From contig JALVOC010000089.1 in assembly GCA_027032075.1 (NCBI GenBank), positions 1 to 64,000 on the forward strand: a stretch of DNA of 64,000 nt, in the 5' to 3' direction. Within the stretch, counting starts at the first letter, position 1, and each line of letters starts with the position of its first letter. Made by a program: the position numbers and the translations under genes. Below, in pieces: positions 1-7,782 of this stretch. The DNA is from Chromatiales bacterium (GTDB lineage Bacteria; Pseudomonadota; Gammaproteobacteria; UBA6429; Thiohalophilaceae). Below the pieces are notes generated by a model that saw only the letters and a list, made by a program, of their open reading frames with translations, had not been told where the DNA came from and did not search any database.

Positions 1-117
1 CTGTCGAGCTTACAGGGAGGTATTTACAGCGTGTCATGTAAAAGACCTCTGGTCCTGATGCGAAACCAGAATCTGCCAATAATGTTAAATGATCTGGTAT
101 TCGGAACACTTATTTAG
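1..117. repeat. Family 1 dispersed repeat, truncated by window edge
   Basis: This stretch is the reverse complement of the first part of the complete element at 45706-45912 and ends with the same terminal sequence, TGGTATTCGGAACACTTATT followed by TAG. It carries the arm reading GTCATGTAAAAGACCTCTGG and the block CAGAATCTGCCAATAATGTT. The other end lies outside the window. It has no coding potential of its own and lies upstream of polX. Confidence 0.85.
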
Positions 118-196
118 TTTAGGATCAGAGTCGTGCCGATGCCAGCATCTCCGCCAAATACTTCTATTATTTAAGCAGGGAAAGAGGGGATGAGCG

Positions 197-1924
197 ATGC
201 CGGTGCACAATGAAGACATTGCGGTGATCTTTGAGGAGATGGCGGATCTGCTGGAGATCGAAAACGCCAACCCGTTCCGGGTTCGCGCCTATCGCAATGC
301 CGCGCGCACGGTACGTGGCCTCGGGCGTGAATTGAGCGAGATGGTGGCGGCTGGTGAGGATCTGACACGCCTGCCGGGTATCGGCAAGGATCTGGCCGCT
401 AAGATCGAAGAAATCCTTGCGACCGGTCACGCCAGGGCATTGGACAAGTTGCACAAACAGGTGCCCGCCAGTCTCGAGGCACTGCTCAAGATCCCGGGCT
501 TGGGGCCAAAGCGTGTCAAGCTTCTGTATCAACAGCTGCACATCAGAACCCTGAAACAACTGGAAAATGCGGCCCGCCAGGGTCGTCTGCAGGATTTACC
601 CGGTTTCGGTGTCAAAATCGAGCAACGTATCCTGGATACGATAGAGGCGCGGCGCAGTCAGGAGAAACGTTTTCTGCACAACACCGCGCGCCAGTATGCG
701 GAACCACTGGTGGCTTATTTGCGGGCGGTAGCCGGTGTCGACGAGGTTGTCGTTGCCGGCAGTTACCGGCGCGGTAAAGATACTGTCGGTGATCTGGATA
801 TCCTGGTTACCGCCAGAGCAGACAGTCCGGTGATGCAACGTTTTATCGAGTACGATGAAGTGCATGAAATCGTCTCGAAAGGCACCACCCGTGCCACCGT
901 GTTTTTGCGTTGTGGTCTGCAGGTGGACCTGCGTGTGGTGGAGCAACAGAGTTATGGGGCGGCACTCTATTATTTTACCGGCAGCAAGGCACATAACATC
1001 CGGGTGCGGCGCCTTGCACAGCAACGCGGACTCAAGATCAACGAGTACGGTGTGTTCAAGGGAGAACGGCGCATCGCCGGTAAAACCGAACTTTCCGTAT
1101 TCAAGGCCGTTGGTCTGCCTTTTATCCCGCCGGAATTGCGCGAGGGGCGGGGTGAGATTGAGGCAGCCCAGGCGAACAAACTGCCCCGTTTGATCACACT
1201 GCAAGAGTTGCGCGGGGATCTGCATGTGCATACCAATGCCAGTGACGGGAATGCCGGCATCGAGGAGATGGCCCGCGCAGCCAGACAGCATGGTCTCGAG
1301 TATATCGCGATTACCGATCACACCCGTTCGCTGACGGTGGCCCACGGTCTGGATGAAAAGCGCCTGCACCAGCAGCTCGAAGAAATTGACAGGCTCAATG
1401 AAAAACTCGGCGGCATCACCCTGTTGAAAGGCAGCGAGGTGGATATCCTCGAGGATGGGCGTCTGGATTTGCCGGAGAGTATTCTGTCACAGCTGGATCT
1501 GGTCATCGGTGCGGTGCACAGTAAGTTTCGTTTGTCCCGCAGCAGACAGACAGCGCGTATTCTGCGCGCCATGGATTCCAAATATTTCACCATCCTTGCG
1601 CATCCCAGTGGGCGTCTGCTGGAGGAGCGTGAAGCCTATGAGGTGGAGATGCCGCGTATCATCAAGGCGGCACGGGAGCGTGGTTGTTATCTCGAACTTA
1701 ACAGCCAGCCGCAGCGGCTCGATTTGATCGACACCTATTGCCAGCTTGCAAAAGAACAGGGTGTGCTCATCGCCATCAACAGCGACGGCCACAGTCCCGC
1801 CAACTATGGTTTTTTGCAGGACGGTATCAACCAGGCGCGGCGTGGTTGGCTGGAAAAGAAAAATGTGCTCAACGCCTGTTCTCTGCGCGAATTGCGAAAA
1901 AAACTCAAGGCCACCATGGGTTAA
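197..1924 (+). CDS. polX: DNA polymerase/3'-5' exonuclease PolX
   Basis: Family X DNA polymerase with a C-terminal PHP phosphoesterase, a bacterial gap-filling repair enzyme acting in the cytoplasm. The 575 residues match the usual length of bacterial PolX. In order: helix-hairpin-helix segments (LPGIGKDLA near 59-67; IPGLGPKRV near 99-107), the nucleotidyltransferase motif GSYRRGKDTVGDLDIL at 188-203 with D199 and D201 and a third acidic residue at D244, then the PHP domain with DLHVHTNASD (H343, H345, D350) and ITDH at 372-375. The PHP metal ligands look intact, so both polymerase and exonuclease activity are expected. A purine-rich stretch (ggaaagagggga) precedes the ATG. It appears monocistronic, between a repeat upstream and the convergent methionine adenosyltransferase gene. 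Confidence 0.95.
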   Translation: MPVHNEDIAVIFEEMADLLEIENANPFRVRAYRNAARTVRGLGRELSEMVAAGEDLTRLPGIGKDLAAKIEEILATGHARALDKLHKQVPASLEALLKIPGLGPKRVKLLYQQLHIRTLKQLENAARQGRLQDLPGFGVKIEQRILDTIEARRSQEKRFLHNTARQYAEPLVAYLRAVAGVDEVVVAGSYRRGKDTVGDLDILVTARADSPVMQRFIEYDEVHEIVSKGTTRATVFLRCGLQVDLRVVEQQSYGAALYYFTGSKAHNIRVRRLAQQRGLKINEYGVFKGERRIAGKTELSVFKAVGLPFIPPELREGRGEIEAAQANKLPRLITLQELRGDLHVHTNASDGNAGIEEMARAARQHGLEYIAITDHTRSLTVAHGLDEKRLHQQLEEIDRLNEKLGGITLLKGSEVDILEDGRLDLPESILSQLDLVIGAVHSKFRLSRSRQTARILRAMDSKYFTILAHPSGRLLEEREAYEVEMPRIIKAARERGCYLELNSQPQRLDLIDTYCQLAKEQGVLIAINSDGHSPANYGFLQDGINQARRGWLEKKNVLNACSLRELRKKLKATMG

Positions 1925-1929
1925 TAGAA

Positions 1930-1980
1930 TACCTTTGGCCCTGATGCTTCGTAACTTCGGTGTACGGGTATCCGGAAGAT
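1930..1980. repeat. Degenerate family 1 repeat arm
   Basis: The sequence CCCTGATGCTTCGTAAC followed by GGGTATCCGGAAG matches the right arm of the 45706-45912 element with several mismatches. It lies in the gap between the convergent polX and methionine adenosyltransferase genes. It is old or partial, and no terminal repeat remains intact. Confidence 0.5.
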
Positions 1981-2006
1981 GAATTTGGCGAATACCTGCT
2001 TGTTTC

Positions 2007-3209
2007 TCAGTAAACAGGAATTTCACCGCTGATCAGCGCCTGCCGGATCTGGTGTATGCCCGCCAGTTTGTCATGCACGATATTTTCCACCCGTTGTCTC
2101 AGCACTGTGGTCACGCCGCCATCCAGATAAAGCCGAAGATCCACCACCTGGGGTTCGCTGACGGGATTACCGATCCGACTGACGAGATAACAGTAAGCTT
2201 CGTGCACTTCCTCGAGTTCATGCACCAGCGTTTCCGCAATCTGTTTGGCCACGATATTGTAGAGCTTGCCGACATGGGTAACCGGATTTTTGCCGGCGGC
2301 GGCTTCCATGTTCATCGGGCGGTAAGGAGTGATCAGCCCGTTCACCCGGTTGCCGCGACCTACCTCGCCATCATCCCCCGATTCTGCCGAAGTGCCTGTC
2401 ACTGTCAGGTAGAGACTGCCGCTGGCGATGTCATCGGCTGCATTTACGCTAACGCTCACCTGCCGGGCTGACGCGGTATTGGCAGCCTGCATGGCCAGTT
2501 CGCGGAGCCGGCTTTTCTTCTCGAGATAATCGTCGATGCCGCAGATATGCCGATCGACAAAGGCGCAGGCAATGGTCAATTCGATGGCACCTTCACGCTG
2601 TATCCCCATCACCTTGATATCTTCGCCGATTTCCGGATTTACAGATCTGACGTCTGATGAGTTCAGGGTTTTTTCCACCTGTAACACCACACGTTCCAGT
2701 TCACTCAATGGTGCATACCCCACACCACAGGAGGTGTCATTGGCCAGGGCTATGCCGCTCGCCTGCTGGCGCAGGTAGAGATCGACCAGATCCACCGACC
2801 CGGGTCTGATGAGGCAGTGCAGTTTGACATCCCGCTCAGCATCCAGGGCATGAAAATGGGCGCGCAGCCAGTTGCGGCAGCTCTCGTGCACTAGTTCTTC
2901 GAGTGGCACCTCGATGCCTTTGTATTCGCGGGTGGCGCGGCCTGCCAGGTAAATTTCCATCGGAGCAAGTATTCGGCCGCCAGCAAAGGCAGGTTGTGAG
3001 GTTCCGGCGCGCAGTAAAACCTTGTCGACATTATGGTGCAGCACCAGACCAAACTGCTCCAGATAGTAGCGGCATAATGCACGACTCAATTCCTCGGCGA
3101 GTGCATCACAGATCGTGTCGGGGTGACCAAGGCCCTTGCGTTCCACGATTTCCACCGCCAGCCCGGCCTGCGAGGATGTGTTGAGTGCTGTGATTGAGAA
3201 TCGCTGCAT
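2007..3209 (-). CDS. Methionine adenosyltransferase, archaeal type
   Basis: Predicted S-adenosylmethionine synthetase of the archaeal family (Pfam AdoMet_Synthase, about 400 residues as here), which makes AdoMet from methionine and ATP. Family-like features are the N-terminal VERKGLGHPDTICD segment (near 23-36), the NVDKVLLRAG segment, and GRGNRVNGLITPYRPMNMEAAAGKNP in the C-terminal half. This family has little sequence similarity to bacterial MetK. Its presence in a proteobacterium is unusual and suggests transfer or a specialised role. It is transcribed alone, convergent with polX, and follows a small membrane-protein gene on the same strand. Whether the genome also has metK cannot be seen here. 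Confidence 0.9.
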   Translation of the reverse strand: MQRFSITALNTSSQAGLAVEIVERKGLGHPDTICDALAEELSRALCRYYLEQFGLVLHHNVDKVLLRAGTSQPAFAGGRILAPMEIYLAGRATREYKGIEVPLEELVHESCRNWLRAHFHALDAERDVKLHCLIRPGSVDLVDLYLRQQASGIALANDTSCGVGYAPLSELERVVLQVEKTLNSSDVRSVNPEIGEDIKVMGIQREGAIELTIACAFVDRHICGIDDYLEKKSRLRELAMQAANTASARQVSVSVNAADDIASGSLYLTVTGTSAESGDDGEVGRGNRVNGLITPYRPMNMEAAAGKNPVTHVGKLYNIVAKQIAETLVHELEEVHEAYCYLVSRIGNPVSEPQVVDLRLYLDGGVTTVLRQRVENIVHDKLAGIHQIRQALISGEIPVY

Positions 3210-3218
3210 GGCAAAACC

Positions 3219-3620
3219 TCATGGTTGCAGATACTGCAGATAGTCCGTTGGCGGGGCAAGCCAGCCTAGCAGGACCAGGATGATCATAATAAATGAATAT
3301 AGCAGTGAAACAACGATACTCCACTTTATGCTTATCCCCGGGCGTTTGTCACGCAGCAGGCTGCTGCCACCCCAATGCAGGAGTAATAAACCGAATAAAT
3401 TACTCAACCAGTAACCCAGGATAAAGGAGGATAAGAACAGTCTTTCATCAAGCAGGCTGAAGGGCAAGGAGAACAGGTAAGCCAGGGGCACATTCACCAG
3501 CAGATCGTTCCACCAGGACAACGGTGAAAGAATATAACCAACCATCACAACAAGCACGTCAAGCAGGCGGTGCTTCATCTTGCGCCGTTGGAGGGGCTGT
3601 TTTGACGCGGGTTCATACAT
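3219..3620 (-). CDS. Small membrane protein of unknown function
   Basis: About 133 residues with three or four hydrophobic segments (LLDVLVVMVGYILSPL, FLSSFILGYWLSNLFGLLLL, WSIVVSLLYSFIMIILVLL), so an inner-membrane protein is likely. I recognise no family. The reading frame is open further upstream to 3686, but that extension runs towards degenerate repeat sequence and would need a TTG start. I therefore chose the ATG at 3620; the ATG at 3578 is also possible. Only 10 bases separate its stop from the downstream methionine adenosyltransferase start, so the two are probably cotranscribed. Confidence 0.6.
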   Translation of the reverse strand: MYEPASKQPLQRRKMKHRLLDVLVVMVGYILSPLSWWNDLLVNVPLAYLFSLPFSLLDERLFLSSFILGYWLSNLFGLLLLHWGGSSLLRDKRPGISIKWSIVVSLLYSFIMIILVLLGWLAPPTDYLQYLQP

Positions 3621-3683
3621 GGTTGTTTGTGCCTGACGAAAAGTCGATTGCAAAACCTGCAGACATCTCTTTCTCCCTGTCAC

Positions 3684-3752
3684 CAAATACGTGTTTCGGA
3701 TACTTCTGGCCCTGATGTGAAAACAGAATCAGTCAATAATGTTGAATCGCTG
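3684..3752. repeat. Degenerate family 1 repeat copy
   Basis: AAATACGTGTTTCGGATACTT resembles the family 1 terminus. It is followed by CTGGCCCTGATGTGAAA and CAGAATCAGTCAATAATGTT, blocks found in the same order in the intact copies. Point changes and missing bases suggest an old insertion. It directly abuts a half copy of the second repeat family. Confidence 0.65.
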
Positions 3753-3830
3753 TGTGAAAAAAGGTGTCCCGTTTGATAACAGCACTTTGCACAAATCGAG
3801 GGGCCGGTTCTCCGGTAGCCGCATTCAGGG
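3753..3830. repeat. Half copy of family 2 repeat
   Basis: GTGAAAAAAGGTGTCC matches the left end of the element at 46664-46766, and AATCGAGGGGCCGGTTCTCCGGTA is the reverse complement of that element's internal block with one or two changes. The second terminal repeat is absent, so this is a rearranged partial copy. Its right part touches the 3' end of the downstream cytochrome fusion gene. Confidence 0.6.
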
Positions 3831-5741
3831 AAAACCGTTGTTGTCACACACAGCATATTGGCGGCATTGAATATCGAGAAGAATGGTGGAGAGGTTTTCC
3901 ATCAACAGGTTTGTATTGTTCGCGGTATCCTTGGCCAGGACGCGCAGATTGTCATTGATGATCAATGTTGGCGTGGTGCGGATATGGTTTCTTTCTTTCA
4001 TCTCCCGGTAGCGGCGGAATTTTTCCTCGATTGTTTCATCCTGCCGATTGAGCACCGCGTGGATACGCTCACCCAGACCCAGGGTGGTTGCAATATCGAC
4101 AATGACCTGCCTGTCACCGATATCGGCATTTCGTTCGAATTTTGCCGCAAACACGGCGGTTTTAAATTCCCGACCCTTGCCGGCCTGTTCCGCGGCCAGA
4201 AAAGCAAGTGACGCCCAGGGTTGCTGCCTGCCGGTAAAAACGACCGGTATCTGGCGATGGCGGATCGGTCTTGCCAGGGTGGTGATGAGGGAAGGCCAGT
4301 TTTTGTCAAGGATGTAGCAACGGCTGCAATAGAAACTGAAATATTCGCTTACTTCGACAGTTTCCCTGCTGATAACGGGTTGATCCGGCCTCAGGACAGT
4401 ATAGACCCCGGCGATAGGGGAAATACTTTGCTGATGGATCGGGGGTGGTGTTGTGATGCGGTGTGCAATTTTCGATCGGTAGCTGACAGGCTGAAAAGCG
4501 GGGCTGTGTTCCGGAGTATGACAGTTCCTGCAGGAGCGGGCGGAGTTTCCCGTTCTGTTTACCAGTGGATACTCCGCATGTGAACGTGCCGCGCCATGAC
4601 AGGCTTCACACTGCACGTCAGCAAGCGCAGCTGTGACAGAGAGGGAAACAAAGCCGCCAGCTTCACCCATCCCCGTGGTATGGCAGCGCAAACATTCAGG
4701 GTCCAGGTGTTTGCCAGCACGGCGCAGGCTTCGCATTGCACCTGCGTGGCGGGAATCCTGCCATTTTTCATAGATATCCTCATGGCAAAGGCGGCAGAGG
4801 CTTACCGTGCCGTAGGGTGTCGAAGCGGTTTGCGCCTGTCTTGTTCTTGCTGTTTTCGCCTGATACCAGCGGGCTATTTCCCGATCGTATCGGGCATACA
4901 GCCGGCTGAGCCGGGGATCATCCGCGATGGTGCGTGGCAGGGGAATGATACTGTTGTCTGTCACGCGGGTTGAGGCATTTGTTTGCACTTCGGCAATGCC
5001 AATACGCCGGCCACGGTAGCCCGCGGAGAGTATCGGTATGCCAGTGGAGAGAGCGGCAGGGGAGACGGGTTTATGCAGATGACCGCGAACAATGATATCG
5101 AGCAGCGGCTGTTGTGCAAATTTTCCGGCGAAGTTCTCATTACCGTGCAAAAGGAGAATGATCAAATCAGCGGCCTTGGCTTTTGTGCGGCGAAGCGCAT
5201 TTTGCAAGGCGGTGTCGGGCGGGCGCAGATGTTTTTTATGGCTTGCGTCGGTCAGCTGCGGATCCAGCAGGGCAAAAACAAGCAGGCGTTTTCCGGCAGG
5301 CAAGTGGCGCTCGCGGTGATCGGCAAATGGCAGGTTGCCGTCGTTGTTGGTCAGTACCCACGGCAGGTCAGCTTTTTGCAAACTGGCCAGCGGGTGCAGC
5401 AGATCCTGTTCGCCGGGCAGGATGGCATCAAGGGCAAAATAGCGATGGGCTTGCAGCATATAGCGTCCCTTGATCACCCCCTGTTCGTCTGGCGGACCGA
5501 GAATATCCCCTGCGCTGACAAAGATTGTCTCTTTGGCTTGTTGCCTGAGCTGTGTGAATTTTGTCACCCGTCTGAGAACACCACCGAGATCCCCTTCCTG
5601 TGAGCAGCCGCAAGGTTTAAGTTCGCCTCGAAAGTCAGAGGAATAAACCAGGCGCCAGGAAAATGTTTGCGCAGCGAGGGCGACGGCGCAGCAGCCGGAT
5701 AAAATTGCCAGCAACAACACGCTTCTGCATATATGGAACAT
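3825..5741 (-). CDS. Secreted metallophosphoesterase-tetraheme cytochrome c-thioredoxin-like fusion protein
   Basis: A 638-residue exported protein with three parts. Residues 1-23 look like a signal peptide. Residues 28-260 resemble the 5'-nucleotidase/metallophosphoesterase fold (SSDFRGELKPCGC near 34-46, SAGDI at 76-80, GHLH at 220-223). The usual D-x-H and GNH(D/E) motifs read DFR and GEQD, so the metal site may be degenerate. Four CxxCH haem motifs follow at 316-320, 350-354, 378-382 and 404-408. Residues 460-620 look thioredoxin/DsbA-like, with CSRC at 472-475 and a TP pair at 590-591. The start at 5741 was chosen because it yields the signal peptide; the open frame reaches 5954. It would act in the periplasm. 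No partner gene is adjacent; the methyltransferase is divergent. The function is not known to me; a redox or electron-transfer role is inference. Confidence 0.85.
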   Translation of the reverse strand: MFHICRSVLLLAILSGCCAVALAAQTFSWRLVYSSDFRGELKPCGCSQEGDLGGVLRRVTKFTQLRQQAKETIFVSAGDILGPPDEQGVIKGRYMLQAHRYFALDAILPGEQDLLHPLASLQKADLPWVLTNNDGNLPFADHRERHLPAGKRLLVFALLDPQLTDASHKKHLRPPDTALQNALRRTKAKAADLIILLLHGNENFAGKFAQQPLLDIIVRGHLHKPVSPAALSTGIPILSAGYRGRRIGIAEVQTNASTRVTDNSIIPLPRTIADDPRLSRLYARYDREIARWYQAKTARTRQAQTASTPYGTVSLCRLCHEDIYEKWQDSRHAGAMRSLRRAGKHLDPECLRCHTTGMGEAGGFVSLSVTAALADVQCEACHGAARSHAEYPLVNRTGNSARSCRNCHTPEHSPAFQPVSYRSKIAHRITTPPPIHQQSISPIAGVYTVLRPDQPVISRETVEVSEYFSFYCSRCYILDKNWPSLITTLARPIRHRQIPVVFTGRQQPWASLAFLAAEQAGKGREFKTAVFAAKFERNADIGDRQVIVDIATTLGLGERIHAVLNRQDETIEEKFRRYREMKERNHIRTTPTLIINDNLRVLAKDTANNTNLLMENLSTILLDIQCRQYAVCDNNGFP

Positions 5742-5784
5742 TATCGTCTCGCTTGATGCAGCTGTCCTGTTGCAGTGGAATAAT

Positions 5785-5825
5785 CCCGTGGACCTGATGC
5801 TCCTTAAACGACCCATTTCAATTAT
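5785..5825. repeat. Degenerate family 1 repeat fragment
   Basis: GGACCTGATGCTCC matches the arm sequence GGTCCTGATGCTCC of the 45706-45912 element. The rest is not convincing. It lies in the divergent intergenic region between the cytochrome fusion gene and the methyltransferase gene. Confidence 0.35.
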
Positions 5826-5933
5826 AGAACATGGCGGATGATTCAACGGGCCTTGACAAATATATGTGGGCAGCGATGGTTTATACTTGGGTATGGATAA
5901 TGAATCCGCATCGAGGACTGAATAAACAAAGTC

Positions 5934-6578
5934 ATGAGCTGTTGCTGCCCCCATTCCCGCTCTGCCGGACGGATGTTTTCCTTTTTTGCGAAGCGTTATC
6001 GCAGGCGTTTTGAAAAAAAAGGGTTTGAGGCATCACAAAAGCAATTAATGGCCGGTTTAAGGCAGGCAGGTTTCAGGCATGCGACGGTACTGGAAATCGG
6101 CAGTGGTGTAGGTTATTTGCACCATACGCTGCTGCAGGAGGGGGCCAAATCGGCGATGGGTGTCGAATTGTCGGCAAGGATGCTGGAGGAAGCGCGGATC
6201 TGGGCGCAGGAAAAGGGTCTGGCAGAGCGCACCCGCTATATCGAAGGGGATTTTCTCGCAATCGCGGATGAAATTCCTCCGGCCGAGGTGGTCGTCATGG
6301 ACAAGGTGGTGTGTTGTTATCCGGATGCGGAAGGTCTGGTAAAGGCCGCTGTTGCCAGGAGCGGCCGGGTTCTGGCACTGACCTATCCGCGCGACCGCTG
6401 GATAACACGGGCCGGTGAGGTTCTGGGTACCATCCTGCTTAAGTTGATCGGTTCCGATTTTCGCCCCTATGTGCATGATCCGGAAGCTATTGAGGAATGG
6501 ATTTGCAATGCCGGCTTTCGCAAACAGTTTCAGGATCAGACCTTCATCTGGCTGACACAGATCTATATCAAGGCGTAA
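5934..6578 (+). CDS. Class I SAM-dependent methyltransferase
   Basis: 214 residues with a Rossmann-type methyltransferase core: VLEIGSGVGYLH (near 52-63) is motif I, GVELSARML follows strand 2, and VVMDKVVCCYPD (near 119-130) is the motif IV region. The N-terminus MSCCCPH is unusually cysteine-rich and is followed by a basic segment (AKRYRRRFEKKG), so I kept the first ATG. The ATG at 5973 would lose the cysteines. The substrate is unknown. No gene next to it explains its role: the upstream gene is divergent and the downstream hydrolase is separated by a repeat fragment. Confidence 0.8.
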   Translation: MSCCCPHSRSAGRMFSFFAKRYRRRFEKKGFEASQKQLMAGLRQAGFRHATVLEIGSGVGYLHHTLLQEGAKSAMGVELSARMLEEARIWAQEKGLAERTRYIEGDFLAIADEIPPAEVVVMDKVVCCYPDAEGLVKAAVARSGRVLALTYPRDRWITRAGEVLGTILLKLIGSDFRPYVHDPEAIEEWICNAGFRKQFQDQTFIWLTQIYIKA

Positions 6579-6604
6579 TCAGGTATGGCTTTGTCTTTCT
6601 GCCG

Positions 6605-6651
6605 CTGATGTCAGTGGCTTAAGTGGAGTGGTATTCGGAACACTTATTCAG
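6605..6651. repeat. Family 1 repeat end fragment
   Basis: TGGTATTCGGAACACTTATT followed by CAG is an intact terminal repeat of family 1, preceded by a degenerate arm (CTGATGTCAGTGGCTTAAG). Only one end is present. It finishes 9 bases before the ATG of the alpha/beta hydrolase gene, so it forms the proximal leader of that gene. Confidence 0.8.
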
Positions 6652-6660
6652 GTTGGCAAC

Positions 6661-7509
6661 ATGTGCCGTAAGATTTGTTTTCTTTTTGTTGCGGTAATGG
6701 CAGGAGCTGCCTCCCCCGCCTACGGTGAGCAGGAAATGGATCTGGAACAAAGCGTCTGCGGCTTGAAAGAGCCGATCATTTTCTGGCTGTGGAGCATGCA
6801 GGCAGGCAGCCCCGATGCAGCACGACTCCGGGGGGTGTCCAATGCCGAGGATATCAGTTTCACCACGAAGGATGGCAGGATCCTGCGCGGTTACCGCCTC
6901 AGGGCGACAGGCGCCGGAGCGCAACAGAGCCGCAGGCCCGAAGGCTATCTGCTGGTGATGCAGGGAAACGCCATCCTGGCAGATCAGATCCTCCGGGAAT
7001 TCATCCCGTATGCAGAAGCGGGCTATGACGTTTATATCTATGACTACCGGGGATATGGCCGGTCCGCCGGCAAGCGGCGGCTCAAGGCAATCATCAGTGA
7101 CTACAAGGAAATCATCACGAGTCTCAATTCTGTTTATGATGGAAAACGGCTTGTGTATGCCATGTCATTCGGCGGCATTGTGTTGCTGGATGCGTTCGAA
7201 CCGCACTTCAAACCAGATCGGCTGATCATTGATTCCACCCCGAGCCGTCTGTCAGATTATGGTTGCCCGCCGGAATACGATCCGATCAACCACCTGCCGC
7301 CTGATTGCGGTAACTTCATGTTCATCGTCGGTCTGCAGGACAGGGTGGTGCCGGCTGCAATGTCACGGGATATGGTGGAAAAGGCGCAAGCCAGGGGCGC
7401 CAGCGTTTTGCAGGTGGCAGAATTTGCACATCCGTTCATGGACCGCGATTTGTCTGTTCACCGGCAGCGGATGAACCGTATCCGGGGGTTTCTTCTCGGG
7501 CATGAATAA
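6661..7509 (+). CDS. Exported alpha/beta hydrolase
   Basis: 282 residues from the ATG at 6661, which begins a good signal peptide (MCRKICFLFVAVMAGAASPAYG). The fold is supported by YDYRGYGRSAG (near 128-137) and the nucleophile elbow AMSFGG with S169. The presumed acid is in GLQDRVVP and the presumed His in FAHPFMD near the C-terminus. The elbow is A-x-S-x-G rather than G-x-S-x-G. The family includes esterases and peptidases; the substrate cannot be told. It is a single gene, with the following gap of 273 bases lacking an obvious gene. Confidence 0.75.
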   Translation: MCRKICFLFVAVMAGAASPAYGEQEMDLEQSVCGLKEPIIFWLWSMQAGSPDAARLRGVSNAEDISFTTKDGRILRGYRLRATGAGAQQSRRPEGYLLVMQGNAILADQILREFIPYAEAGYDVYIYDYRGYGRSAGKRRLKAIISDYKEIITSLNSVYDGKRLVYAMSFGGIVLLDAFEPHFKPDRLIIDSTPSRLSDYGCPPEYDPINHLPPDCGNFMFIVGLQDRVVPAAMSRDMVEKAQARGASVLQVAEFAHPFMDRDLSVHRQRMNRIRGFLLGHE

Positions 7510-7782
7510 AATCCGGAAGCTGTCGTGGTACTTTATACTGATAACGGAACAGGACCGTCTCGGCAGAAACAACAGAATCTTCGGCCGATGTGAGATAGGT
7601 CAAACTCCTCGAAAAATGCGATTGAATATCCTGCAGGTTAATTTACACTGCGATCACGGATATCGATTGATAAGGAGTGAGCTGTTCCTTGTGGTAGCTG
7701 TATCCGTGCTCCACATCGATAAAGAACCGGCAAGCGGAGCGCGGCTTCAGCGGGCAGGATCCGGTTTCTCACAAAAGGGAAT

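Noticed and set aside
596-1369. 257-codon frame on the minus strand
   Set aside because: Antisense to polX, with a composition unlike a real protein.
4983-5603. 206-codon frame on the plus strand
   Set aside because: Antisense to the cytochrome fusion gene, which has a signal peptide and haem motifs.
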